From Cherax quadricarinatus (Eukaryota > Arthropoda > Malacostraca > Decapoda > Parastacidae): a stretch of DNA of 64,000 nt. Below, piece after piece: positions 54,576 to 64,000 of the stretch. The notes below the pieces were generated by a model. The model had not been told where the DNA came from. It saw nothing but the letters and a program-made list of their open reading frames with translations, and ran no database searches. Position numbers and translations under genes: made by a program. Each line of letters begins with the position of its first letter. Position 1 is the stretch's first letter. The stretch is taken from NCBI RefSeq assembly GCF_038502225.1, contig NC_091323.1, positions 25,321,237 to 25,385,236 on the forward strand, in the 5' to 3' direction.

Positions 54576-54650
54576 CACCCCCGAGGCCTGGTCACAGACC
54601 GGGCCAGGGGGGCGTTGATCCCCGAAACCCTCTCCAAGTATACGTCAGGT
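54562..54650 (+). mobile_element. Jockey/CR1-type LINE 3' terminal fragment, plus strand
   Basis: GAGGCCTGGTCACAGACCGG then GGGGGGCGTTGATCCCCGAA and CCCTCTCCA, the complement of the 3' end of 16140-16240. It directly adjoins the SINE fragment. Confidence 0.7.
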
Positions 54651-55095
54651 ATAGGAAGAAGGATGGTGGGGTTGGATTGGAGGACTGTAGGGAGGACGAT
54701 GAGACAGGTGAAGATAATATGGGAGACGAGAATTAAGAGAAGGTTGAAGAATGAGGATATGGAGGAATAAGAATAAAGGAGTGAGGAGAGCTAGGAGGAT
54801 GAAGATGAATCAGGGTAAGAGGAGGATGGGTGATGAAAGAGAATGGGGGTGGCTGACGACACCCAAATATTACACTGGTAAAAAAAAAAGTCAGAAAGGG
54901 TTACCGGCTTTCCGCTGAAGTCAGAAAGGGTTGCCTTCTTCCCGCTGAGCGGTGGCGCTGATATAAACGTGTTCCTCCCTAGATAAGCCCGAGAGATAAC
55001 AAGACAAAATCAAGTTACATCAAATATCAGATCCCGTCTGGGGGGGCATGATAGGGTACTTGAGTCGGTTTACTACGTCAGATGTTCGCTATCGG
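54651..55095. other. GA-rich spacer with a ~32-bp duplication
   Basis: 54650-54860 is GA-rich. GTCAGAAAGGGTTNCC is repeated at 54890 and 54921 with CCGCTGA following both. No gene. Confidence 0.55.
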
Positions 55096-55099
55096 AGAA

Positions 55100-55350
55100 G
55101 TTGTGGGTCAGGGGTAATCTCACCCTCACTGCACCGCATGAACTCTTCTCCAGCCTCAGGGACCGACAACCTCAAACTATTTCTTCAAGGTTGATGGACT
55201 GATTACATCCTTTTCCCCTCGTCACTTCTACTACCTTTAATCCAGTCTCTGTCTCTGACTGAAGAAGCCTACCACGTAGACGAAACTTTTCAACGATAAA
55301 AACACCCAAATTTTTTCCATAGGTTTCTTACTCATCAACTTGTCGGTATT
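55100..55350 (+). mobile_element. Hairpin retroposon F, diverged copy with a re-paired stem
   Basis: CTCAGGGACCGACAACCT, then at 55259-55286 CTGAAGAA, stem GCCTAC/GTAGAC (one C-A mismatch, loop CAC), GAAAC. Then GATAAAAACACCCAAATT and CATCAACTTGTCGGTATTTT. The stem differs from the GCCAC/GTGGC type but is still paired. Confidence 0.7.
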
Positions 55351-55579
55351 TTAAGCCATTTTCAACATATTTTACCACAACATCAATGTTGATTCCTATC
55401 ATATTTATTCTTGGAATTGTGTATGAGGTCAACTTCCACTTCAGTTCATTCTATAATTTACTACTACTCGGCTGAGATAATATTTCCTAACATCCTTGTG
55501 CTACATCACGTCTTTCAGTTTCACTCAATTTTAACACTTCAACTTCATTTCAGTGTCTCTATTCGCTTTGCCAGTGTTG

Positions 55580-55805
55580 ATAAATGAGACACCTGTGCGA
55601 CATTTAAGTTTTTTATTGTGGAAACGTTTCGCCAGCCAGGGGTTTCGTCCAGGCTGAGGGACTGATTACCTTAAACTCCTTTCCATCTTCCACCATTCTT
55701 CTCTGTACTGGATTGATGAAGCCACTGCCTGGCGAAACGTTTTCACAATAAAGATACCCCAATGTTGCACAAGTCTCTCATTCATCATCTTACAGGTTTT
55801 CTAAC
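55580..55805. mobile_element. Foldback of two hairpin retroposon F copies
   Basis: The left arm (about 55585-55660) is the inverse of the right arm (about 55700-55790). The right arm reads TTGATGAA, stem GCCA/TGGC, GAAACG (55713-55739), CAATAAAGATACCCC. The left arm read on minus holds GGCTGGCGAAACGTTTCCAC with a mutated 5' strand. The centre has GGCTGAGGGACTGATTACCT. Confidence 0.78.
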
Positions 55806-56168
55806 CCACTTCTTTTACCCTGCCAATGGATCTGATCATCTTATATATCACGACCCTAGCTTCTCCTGGCTCTTCCCTCTTCTAAGGACGTTAAACTTTT
55901 ATCCTTGATTATCACCTTATAATATATGCCTTTCCCCCAGACGCGAACCCCTGGGTTCTCTCAGTTTTATACACATACATATTCAAAGTGCAGGTTCAAC
56001 GTTGGTGTTACATTCTCTGTGACTGCCTGACGTACTACTGGTATTGTGTCCTCAGAGATTCCCTGTTGAGATTCCTGAGAAAATTACTTTTGTCTTCCGT
56101 TTGCGTCAGCTGCCGTAAGTTTCTGGAGGGCTGCACCTCATTTTGTATTCTTCATTTATTGATTGGAA
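55806..56168. other. Spacer, nothing recognised
   Basis: No supported gene. Confidence 0.5.
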
Positions 56169-56171
56169 AAT

Positions 56172-56187
56172 ATGTGTGTGTGTGTAT

Positions 56188-56269
<82 letters not shown>
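56172..56269. repeat. (TG)n microsatellite
   Basis: A TG run with two TATG interruptions at the start. Confidence 0.97.
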
Positions 56270-56885
56270 TGGCGCATGTTTTGGTGTATGTTCTCTTTTT
56301 TATCTTTCTAGTCAATTCCAAAACAATAATAAAACAGAGGTTCTGACCTGTAATAGTCCCTCCCCCCCCCCTCACATAGTAGACCTTCAGCACAGTCAGT
56401 GAACAACAGTACTGTTCCTACATTATTCTACCCCCTCACACAGTAGCAGTGATAAATTAGCAAGCATACTGTTCATGTATAATCTGGTAATTCATTTACG
56501 TACGGTCATACATTAATTAAAACCAGCAATTACAAATTTTTAAGCGACCTAAACATGAAAGGAATTCTTCTGGGGTGGAATAAATGGTTGGAAAAAGTGA
56601 CTAAAGAATTACATTTAATTACGAAAAGTTATTTCGTAGCAACTAAAATGGAAAATAAGAGAATTCCAAATCAGAGACAAATTAACGTTCTTCTGTAAAT
56701 ATACGAAAATATTTTTTTTACTAGTGGCGCATCGGTTAACTTTTTATAAAATAAAACACATACAACGTTAGGAAATTATTATAAAAAAAACTCCGCTAGC
56801 GAGGAGTTTTACCAATTCAGTGATCCAGCAAAACGTATCCTTGTAAAAGTTTTTACCGTTGCACACGTGTCTATCTTATAGAAAC
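56270..56885. other. AT-rich spacer
   Basis: No supported gene or repeat. Confidence 0.5.
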
Positions 56886-57655
56886 TCAGAAGCCACTTAA
56901 ATTAGGTGCATCCTTCTAGTACTGGGTAGATAGGACCCCTTTTTGCTCCCATGCTAACATGATAGCATCACGCATTTGTTGCACATTCGTCGGCTGCGAA
57001 TTCATGCTGCAAACCTCCCGTTCCACTACATTCCAAAGGTTTACGCCAAATCCTGACTTTATATGCACATTACCGCAGAAATCGTAATTCGTCAGGCAAG
57101 GCGACCCTCTTTTAACCTTCAAGTGTCCAATTTTGGTGAACCTGTGCCCACTGTAGCCTCAGTTTCCTGTTCTTAGCTGACTAGAGTGGAACCCGGAGTG
57201 GTCCTCTGCTACTATAACCAATCCACTTCGAGGTTCGATGTGTTGTGCATTCAGAGATGCTCTTCTGCATATCACTGTAACACGTGGTTATTTGAGTTAC
57301 TTTCACCTTCGCCACATCCAGAACCAGTGTGACCAGTCTCCTCCGACCTCTCGTGTTAACAAAGCGTTTTAAGCCACAGAACTGCCATTCACTAGATGTT
57401 TTGTTTTTTCACATCATTCTCTATAACCTCTAGACTCGTGCCTGAAAATCCCAGGTTATCAGCAGCTTCTGAGATTATCAAATCACCGTGTCTGGCACCA
57501 ACATTCTATGGTCAGTCACTTACATCACATTTCTTCCCCATTCTGGTGTTTAGTCTGAAAAACAACTGTACCTCTTGACCGTGTCTGCATGCTTTAAGGC
57601 ACTGAGATGCTGCAACATGAATACCTGATTATATATCTGTGTTAACGACAAATTC
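56886..57655 (-). mobile_element. Decayed Tc1-like DNA transposon, minus strand, with internal deletion
   Basis: The left end on the plus strand (CAGAAGCCACTTAAATTAGG TGCA) corresponds to the terminal inverted repeat of a Tc1-like family I know from fish genomes, whose end reads GGCCACTTTATTAGGTACAC. The rest follows that family in order on the minus strand from ATGGGGAAGAAATGTGAT (57541-57524) to the C-terminal TGGGAGCAAAAAGG and stop. About 0.4 kb of the catalytic middle is missing near 57045. The right terminal repeat is lost into a minisatellite. Confidence 0.8.
56922..57541 (-). pseudogene. Tc1-like transposase pseudogene
   Basis: Cut-and-paste transposase with a paired-type DNA-binding N-terminus and DDE catalysis. 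The start region (MGKKCDVSD) is visible; the N-terminal helices follow with many stops and frameshifts (SEAADNLGFS, then VTQIT-like residues). The C-terminus is best preserved: NLWNVVEREVCSMNSQPTNV, then QQMRDAIMLAWEQ (56922-57040). The deletion joins the segment before the second catalytic Asp to the NLWNVVE block, so the DDE triad cannot be complete. Inactive. Confidence 0.78.
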
Positions 57656-58520
57656 ATATACATTCACCACAGCTCATCAAGATTCACCACAGTTCATCAA
57701 GATTCACCACAGTTCATCAAGATTCACCACAGTTCATCAAGATTCGACACAATTCATAAACATTCGACACAAATCATCAAGATTCACTACAAATCATCAA
57801 GATTCACCACAATTCATATGCATTCGATACAAATCATCAAGATTCATTAAAGCATCAAGATTCACTACAAATCATCAAGATTCATCACGTCATCAAGATT
57901 CACCCAATTTCATCGACTCACCATCAAAAAAAAATAATTATCCTTATTCATTAACATTCACTACAGTTTATCCCAGTCCCAAAAAGATTCGCCATTCATC
58001 ACAATTCACTGCAGTTCATCAATATTCCCACCAATTTATCAAAAACCACTAATATTCATCGATTTATTATGATTCATGGCACTGCATCAAAATTAATAAC
58101 TCCCCAACACAACTAGTGAGGTTGCGTCACAATTCATCACGATCCGCTAAGACTTAGCACGATTCATCAAGATTCATCACAATTTATGAGTATTCATTAT
58201 GAATAACCACAGTTCATTACATATCAAGATTCATTAAAATTCAAGAAGATTCATCACAATGTATCAAGACTGATCACATTTCAAAAAAAAAATCATCACA
58301 TTTCAACAAGATCAATTACAATTCATCAAGATTCATCACAACTCATTAAATTCCACCATAATTCACCCCTGTTCAACAAGATTCATCACAATTCATTAAA
58401 TTCCACCACAATTTTCTACAAAATTCATCCCAATTCACAAGATTCATCACAATTCATTAATTTCCACCAAAATTCACCCCAGTTCAATAAGATTCATCAC
58501 AGTTCGTTGACCTCAATCAG
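57656..58520. repeat. Degenerate 20-bp minisatellite (ATTCACCACAGTTCATCAAG)
   Basis: The first five units are almost identical. Units decay to the right with irregular spacing. It begins where the Tc1 right end should be. Confidence 0.85.
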
Positions 58521-58626
58521 GATTTAATTAAACTTCAATGTAGAACTGCTGGTCTGCAATTATCAGGAAAAAGAAGATTTTTCCCATGATTCATATTTTT
58601 ACAAATAATCACTTTATTGTAAGAGC

Positions 58627-59029
58627 GTGATAAAGTTCACACTTCGGAGAGTGATAAAGTTCACACTTCGGAGAGTGATCAAGTTTACACTTTGGAGAGT
58701 GATAAAGTTCACACTTCGGAGAGTGATAAAGTTCACACTTCGGAGAATGATCAAGTTCACACTTTGGAGAGTGATCAAGTTCACACTTTGGAGAGTGATC
58801 AAGTTCACACTTCGGAGAGTGATCAAGTTCACACTTCGGAGAGTGATCAAGTTCACACTTCGGAGAGTGATCAAGTTCACACTTTGGAGAGTGATCAAGT
58901 TCACACTTCGGAGAGTGATCAAGTTCACACTTCGGAGAGTGATCAAGTTCACACTTCGGAGAGTGATAAAGTTCACACTTCGGAGAGTGATAAAGTTCAC
59001 ACTTCGGAGAGTGATAAAGTTCACACTCA
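58627..59029. repeat. 24-bp minisatellite, about 17 copies
   Basis: The unit is GTGATCAAGTTCACACTTCG plus GAGA; variants change ATCAAG to ATAAAG and TTCGG to TTTGG. The period is a multiple of three, giving 8-residue cycles on both strands. No other gene features are seen. Confidence 0.95.
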
Positions 59030-59059
59030 GATGTGGAGGTGAGAAACTCTTGGGCAGAG

Positions 59060-59232
59060 ACGAGAGTCACGGGGATAAGGAAAAATGAGTCATGGGAGTA
59101 AGGAAGCGTGAGTCACGGGAGTCATGAAGAATGAGTCACGGGAGTAAGGATGAGTCACGGGAGTAAGGATGAGTCATGGGAGTAAGAGAGAGTGAGTCAC
59201 GGGAGTAAGGGAGCGTAAGTCACGGGAGCAAG
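59060..59232. repeat. ~19-23-bp minisatellite (GAGTCACGGGAGTAAGGA)
   Basis: About eight units with variable AGCGT or AAAAT spacers. Confidence 0.85.
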
Positions 59233-59255
59233 GGAGCACACACACACACACACAC

Positions 59256-59313
<58 letters not shown>
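59233..59313. repeat. (CA)n microsatellite
   Basis: A CA run with one ACGC interruption. Confidence 0.96.
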
Positions 59314-59316
<3 letters not shown>

Positions 59317-59339
59317 GTGGGTGCAGACGTGGGTGCACA

Positions 59340-60521
59340 AGGCTCCGAGAACCTTAGTGTTTTTAAGGCGTGCAGTAACTGCTAGCAGTAATCAGTGGTA
59401 GTGACAACGTCAGTGAACAATCCTACGAGTGATAACTAAAGTTATTAGTTAACAAAAGTCGAGAGGAAGCCTGAAATCATTAATTTTTCAAAGTGCCAAA
59501 CCGTTGTGGGTCTACTAGGCACTGTTGCCACACAGATTCAAACATACAAAGATCAAAGTGAGTGTGGAAGCGGGTGTTCAAGAATTACCAGCGTTTGGTT
59601 AACAAGTGAAATGTGGGGCACCATACAGTGAGAGTGAAACAGTTAATAAGCAAACGGAGAAAGGAAAAATAAAATATACAACAAGGGAAGGTGGCAGTAG
59701 TAGGCCTGCTGAAGCAGTGACGTCACAACAGTTGTATGCAATTATACATATAAAGTGTAACACCGAATGTGAAGTGTATTCTGTCATAAGTGAAAAGTGA
59801 AATCACTTGAGGAACGCAGGATGCATGAGCATATATGGTTATAAACATCACGGGTGAAGGAGTTACAAAATAGTGATAGAAGGCCTATGTACGACGACTA
59901 CGTCATCAGCATCTGGCAACTTGTCATCACACCGCTGCCAGCACAAGTATTGCTCACCTGTTGAGGTTGCATGTTGCAGGGTTGAGTTCTGGCCTTGCAT
60001 CACTGTTAGATACTGGTCACTCACTCCTGCAAGCTATTACAGAATTAGAGTAGAAATAGCATAGACGAGAGTGCAAGGAGTAAAGTGGTAGTGAGGGGTA
60101 ACGTCACACACTTAAGCTGAGACAAGCTAAATTTTACAACCTAGCTACTTTCTGTATTTTATAAGTAGAATCGATAAGTGCCTTTTTTATATCATTAGAT
60201 TAAACTCAGTTGTACTATAGCTCATTCTAGCTCAATACATAGTTAGTACCAAAGTCATTATATTAGACCATAGTGTAATTACTAGTGAGAGCCTGGTGCT
60301 ATTTTTAATTTGTATTTCTACATTATTAGATTAAACCTAGTTGTACTACTGCGCACTCTAGGTCAATACATAGACCATACCAAAGTCATTACATTAGACC
60401 TTAGTGCAATTACAAGTGAGAGTCTTGTGCTATTTTTAATTTGTATTTTTATATTATTAGTTTATACCTAGTTGTACTTTAGCTCATTCCAGCACAACAC
60501 ATAGACAACACCAACTTCATT
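59340..60521 (+). promoter_or_regulatory. Probable 5' leader of the LINE at 60522-64000, with 131-bp tandem repeats
   Basis: No gene is visible in 59314-60190; it may be the leader of the downstream LINE, but the element's 5' end is not marked. From 60194 to about 60530 there are 2.6 copies of a 131-bp unit starting ATTAGATTAAAC (60194, 60325, 60456) and containing CCAAAGTCATTA and TAGACC. Tandem leader repeats in other LINEs carry internal promoters; that role is inferred here. Confidence 0.5.
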
Positions 60522-60718
60522 ATGTGTAGTAGTGACTATACTCTGCATGACCAAAATGCTATAGCTATATACTTGTCCAAACTTCCCACCACTACAGATA
60601 TCAGTGCTAAAACTCAACACACAACTCAGGATATAAATAACCATAATTTAAACCTAGAAGATGATTGATCACGTTGACCCTGATCTAAACCTACAAAATC
60701 TGACACAATCAAAACCTA

Positions 60719-62130
60719 TTGGAAAGTAACTGCCTTTACTACACAGCATCACAAGCCAGCACTATCCTAAACAATGATAAAAGTCTATCAGTACTTAACT
60801 ACAACATTAGGTCCTTAAGCAAACACTATGATGACCTCCTGGCACTCCTTGAATCACTAAAGACACCCTTCTCCTGCATTATTCTTACCGAGACCTGGCT
60901 AAAACAGGACACAATAGATATCTACCCTCTACCAGGATACACAGCAATCCACAACTGCAGACCATACCAAGTTGGGGGTGGTATTGCAATCTATTACTCT
61001 AACCCAGTGGTTCCCAAACTTTTTCAGCTTGTTACCCAATTTAACATGCCACATAAAGCATGTTACCCCTTTCACAAAATGTTGTTATTATTGATATATA
61101 TGGCTAAATTAAAACACTTGAGATATTTTCTTTTATTTATTGTATTTGAACATTGTGCATCTCTAATGGCTATTACCAAAGATGTCAAGAACATCAGTGG
61201 GATGGATGGAGTTGCATACTTGAAGCTAGTTTAGGAATTCTTGGCTTCATACCAGCTTATGTCTACCTCGGCTGATGCTCACAGATAAACTGACAGTGTG
61301 AAATAGAGGCAGCCTCAGGAAGTGAGTGACGAGTGACGCGTACTGGACAGGTCGATCTGGGCTACTGAGTGACTTTTGTCCTGAAGCATACTTGTCAAAA
61401 TACTTTTGGGTTTCCACACACTTAGCTATATATTTCTTCTTTTCTAATACTGTATATTAGTTTTTGATGTTTATTGTTATTTGTTTTAACTTTATTACTT
61501 ACGTATAATAGGTTTACTTTACAACTTTATATACTAAGACAAAGTTAACAATAATCCTCATACCGGGTACCGCATTGTTTTCTTGATTTTCAGAATTCAT
61601 AACTTTTTTTCTGTCACCCCTCCATTACCCCCCAAAAATGGTTAAATTACCCCCAGGGGGTAATTTACCCCCAGTTTGGGAACCACTGCCCAATTATCTT
61701 GTATCAGCACCAATTGCTTTAGTGATGAATATGGAGAATACATTTTTGCTAATTTTACTGTAAAAAACCTTAAGACGCCTATAACAATCGGTGCCATTTA
61801 CCGGATACCCCACACTAACATCCCAAACTTCAGTGAGAAATTAAAGGCACTAATAACAAACAGACAAATGAATAAGCACCACCTTCTCTTAGCTGGAGAC
61901 TTCAACATCAACCTTGGCCTACTAGATGATCAGCCTGTAACTGATTTCATCAACAATATGAACAACACACTTCTCATACCAACAATAACTAAACCAACCA
62001 GGCTCACTGAAACAAGTGCAACCATAATAGACCACATATGGACCAATATACTAGCCCCCCTTAAATCAGGGATAATCACAGATAGCACTACAGACCACTA
62101 CCCTACCTTCCTCTTGACAAACATTAGTAA
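60719..62130 (+). pseudogene. Apurinic-type endonuclease of the CR1-group LINE, split by MITE
   Basis: The first part has LSVLNYNIRSLSKHYDDLL (motif Asn), CIILTETWLKQD (metal-binding Glu) and GYTAIHNCRPYQVGGGIAIY. The frame then runs into the MITE at 61005. The second part resumes at 61689 with QLSCISTNCFSDEYGEYIF, ITIGAIYRIPHTN, LLAGDFNINLG (Asp/Asn), SATIIDHIWTN and TTDHYPTFLL (Asp-His dyad). Removing the insertion restores one continuous reading around SNQLS. A 1-nt shift near 60705 separates the frame from an upstream ATG at 60661. Confidence 0.82.
61005..61688. mobile_element. 684-bp hAT-like MITE
   Basis: The ends are inverted: CAGTGGTTCCCAAACTTTTT at the left, and the complement of the right end reads CAGTGGTTCCCAAACTGGGG. 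CAGTGGTTCYCAA termini are typical of hAT elements. Subterminal GTTACCC and TTACCCCC motifs are also inverted. No transposase frame. I could not find the 8-bp target duplication expected for hAT; only CC is shared at the edges. Confidence 0.82.
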
Positions 62131-64000
62131 ACCACCACTTGAATACAACAAAGTCTCATTTAGACTCCATGATGAGGCCTCAATAAGGAAGTTCACAGCT
62201 GACCTAGAGACTGTTGACTGGCCTACAGAATTCTCCAAGGCCAATGGTATTGACGACTGGACAGACATTTTTCTTAACAAACTACTTAGACTATACAACA
62301 AACATTGTCCTATAAAAACGAAACAGATCACAAACAAACGGCTTGGTTACCCATGGCTAACCAGCACGATTCTGAAATTCATTGATAATAAACACCAATA
62401 TGAAAAGCAATATAGACAGGGCTTAATACACAAAGATATTCTTAAACACTATTCATCAGTCCTCACCAAAGTAATAAAGAAAGCCAAACAACTATACTAC
62501 TCCAGTAGATTCACTGACACAAGAGGAGATATAAAAAAGACCTGGAAAACACTCTCTCAGATTCTAGGGACCCACAACCTGAAAAAAAAACAAGAATATT
62601 GTCCTAACTAAACCTAATGAAACACCACTGCAACCCACCGACACAGCTAACAAGATAAACGACTTCTTCTCAACCATAGGTTCTAATCTCGCCAATAAAA
62701 TCCCACGTACCAATGCCCATGCCGGGGACTACCTAGATGGGAATTTCCCAAATTCCTTCTATCTTGCTCCAACTGAGCCCACGGAAGTCACCGAGATTAT
62801 AAAGTCACTTAAAAATAACTCAGGGAATCTGTCTCATGTCCCACCATTATTGTACAAGAGAGTGGCCCATGTCCTCTCACATACTATCTCATTACTTTTA
62901 ACAAGTCACTAGAAACTAGCACCTTTCCGAAACTACTCAAGACGGCAAGGGTTACACCAATACATAAAGGTGGTGACCCTACAGACTTAAACAACTATAG
63001 GCCAATATCAGACTTACCATTGCTATCCAAAATCTTTAAAAAACTCGTGCACAGGAGACTATATTCATTTATAACGTCACAAAACATACTCAACCCCTGC
63101 CAATTTGGATTCAGGAAAAACAAAAGCACTAACGATGCAATTATAAAAATGCTAGATCTGCTTTACACAGCATTGGAAAATAAGGAATATCCACTAGGAA
63201 TTTTATTGACCTAAGAAAAGCTTTTGACACAGACCACGGCATCCTACTCCACAAACTTGACCATTATGGTATAAGAGGCCATGCACTTGCATATTTCAAA
63301 TCTTACCTTACTAATAGGTATCAGTATGTCACCATTAAAGACACAGCATCAACAACACAGCCACTTGATACTGGAGTTCCGCAGGGAAGTGTCCTTGGTC
63401 CCCTGCTCTTCCTCATATACATCAATGATCTTCCAAACGTATCTCGACACCTGAACCCCATTCTCTTTGCTGACGACACGACTTAAGTCATCTCTCACCC
63501 TAATCTTGCAACCCTCAACACCATTGTTAATAAGGAGCTGATCAAAATATCGACTTGGATGACAGCCAATAAACTTACCCTTAACGTTGACAAAACCTAC
63601 TACATTATGTTTGGTAGCAGAGCAGGAGAGGCGCAAATTAACATTAAGATCGACAACACTCTAATTACCAGGCATAATGAGGGCAAATGCCTAGGTCTAT
63701 ACCTCGACAACAACCTGAACTTCAGCACCCATATCCAACACATAACCAAAAAAGTATCCAAAACGGTTGGGATCCTTTCCAAGATACGATACTACGTTTC
63801 GCAAACTGCCCTTCTCACACTATACCATTCACTTATATATCCATACCTCACCTATGCTATCTGTGCTTGGGGTTCAACTGCAGCAACACACCTAAAGCCA
63901 GTAATAACCCAACAAAAAGCCGCAGTAAGAATAATCACTAAATCCCATCCCTGGCAACACACCCCCCCACTCTTCATAGATCTAAACTTACTCCTTGTTC
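62131..64000 (+). pseudogene. Reverse transcriptase of the CR1-group LINE, multiply frameshifted
   Basis: In order: connector region to 62611 (KKAKQLYYSSRFTDTRGDIK), NKINDFFSTIGSNLANKI, ESTFPKLLKTARV-like and KGGDPTDLNNYRPISDLP (62960-63020), KNKSTNDAI (fingers), FIDLRKAFDT (first Asp, about 63207), TGVPQGSVLGPLLFLIYIND, LFADDTT (Asp pair, about 63470) then a stop, and the thumb with KCLGLYLDNNLNFSTHI, LIYPYLTYAICAWGST and AAVRIITKS. All RT motifs are recognisable; four disruptions make it inactive. Confidence 0.85.

Larger units (their letters stand above)
60522..64000 (+). mobile_element. CR1-group LINE with hAT-like insertion, runs off the window
   Basis: An ORF2-type polyprotein gene in pieces: endonuclease (60719-61004 and 61689-62130), linker, and RT (62700-64000). 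At least four frameshifts or stops break it (near 60705, 62600, 62905, 63212, and a TAA at 63484 directly after FADDTT). A 684-bp MITE interrupts the endonuclease. The last bases are still within the C-terminal domain, so the 3' end lies outside. Wording (NYNIRSLSKH, GVPQGSVLGPLLFLIYINDL) fits the CR1/L2/Daphne group; not resolved further. Confidence 0.88.

Overview
This window looks like intergenic DNA from a decapod crustacean, probably a crayfish or a relative. No host protein gene, rRNA gene or intact tRNA gene could be supported. The attribution is an inference. It rests on very dense microsatellites ((TA)n, (CA)n, (GA)n), long minisatellites, and repeat families I recognise from decapod genomes: the 'GTGCCGAATA' palindrome, the LINE tail running into CCGCGGCCCGGTCTGTGACC, and the repeat containing GGCGAAACGTTT followed by AATAAAGATACCC. 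Nothing bacterial or organellar is visible.

Layout. 1-5.7 kb: minisatellites and two RTE-like LINE copies, one plus (1479-2575) and one minus (3770-5683). 5.7-8.4 kb: a 23-bp satellite that starts at the 5' break of the second LINE. 9.0-9.6 kb: palindromic elements set in (TA)n. 11.3-13.6 kb: a 26-bp satellite. 15.0-15.5 kb: a 23-bp minisatellite open in all three forward frames. 16.1-16.8 kb: a jockey/CR1-type LINE 3' end. 20-31 kb: three CR1 3' ends buried in (CA)n, a 49-bp satellite (24.0-26.8 kb) and a 27/24-bp satellite (26.9-27.7 kb). 31.5-36.3 kb: decayed RTE and CR1 copies, a tRNA-like foldback and palindromes in (TA)n. 36.4 kb: a 100-N assembly gap. 37.0-39.3 kb: a higher-order 80-bp satellite. 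41.6-46.3 kb: a HERO/R2-group-like reverse transcriptase, then an RTE-like LINE whose endonuclease half is inverted against its RT half. 49.1-50.8 kb: a recent 244-bp tandem array with a tRNA-like core. 51.2-57.7 kb: decayed CR1, hairpin retroposons and a broken Tc1-like transposon. 57.7-59.3 kb: minisatellites. 59.3 kb to the end: a CR1-group LINE with 131-bp repeats in its leader, interrupted by a hAT-like MITE and running off the window.

How the parts relate. The coding sequences all belong to retrotransposon replication (apurinic-type endonuclease, reverse transcriptase, restriction-like endonuclease) or, once, to a Tc1 transposase. None is a complete element. Microsatellites and transposons are interleaved: three palindrome families sit in (TA)n, and three CR1 ends sit in (CA)n.

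Main lead. About a dozen hairpins in several repeat families share the order YUGANGAR, a 4-6 bp stem, then GAAAC. The stems differ in sequence but stay paired. These are two strands of a hammerhead ribozyme core, although I could not find a full hammerhead with a cleavage site.
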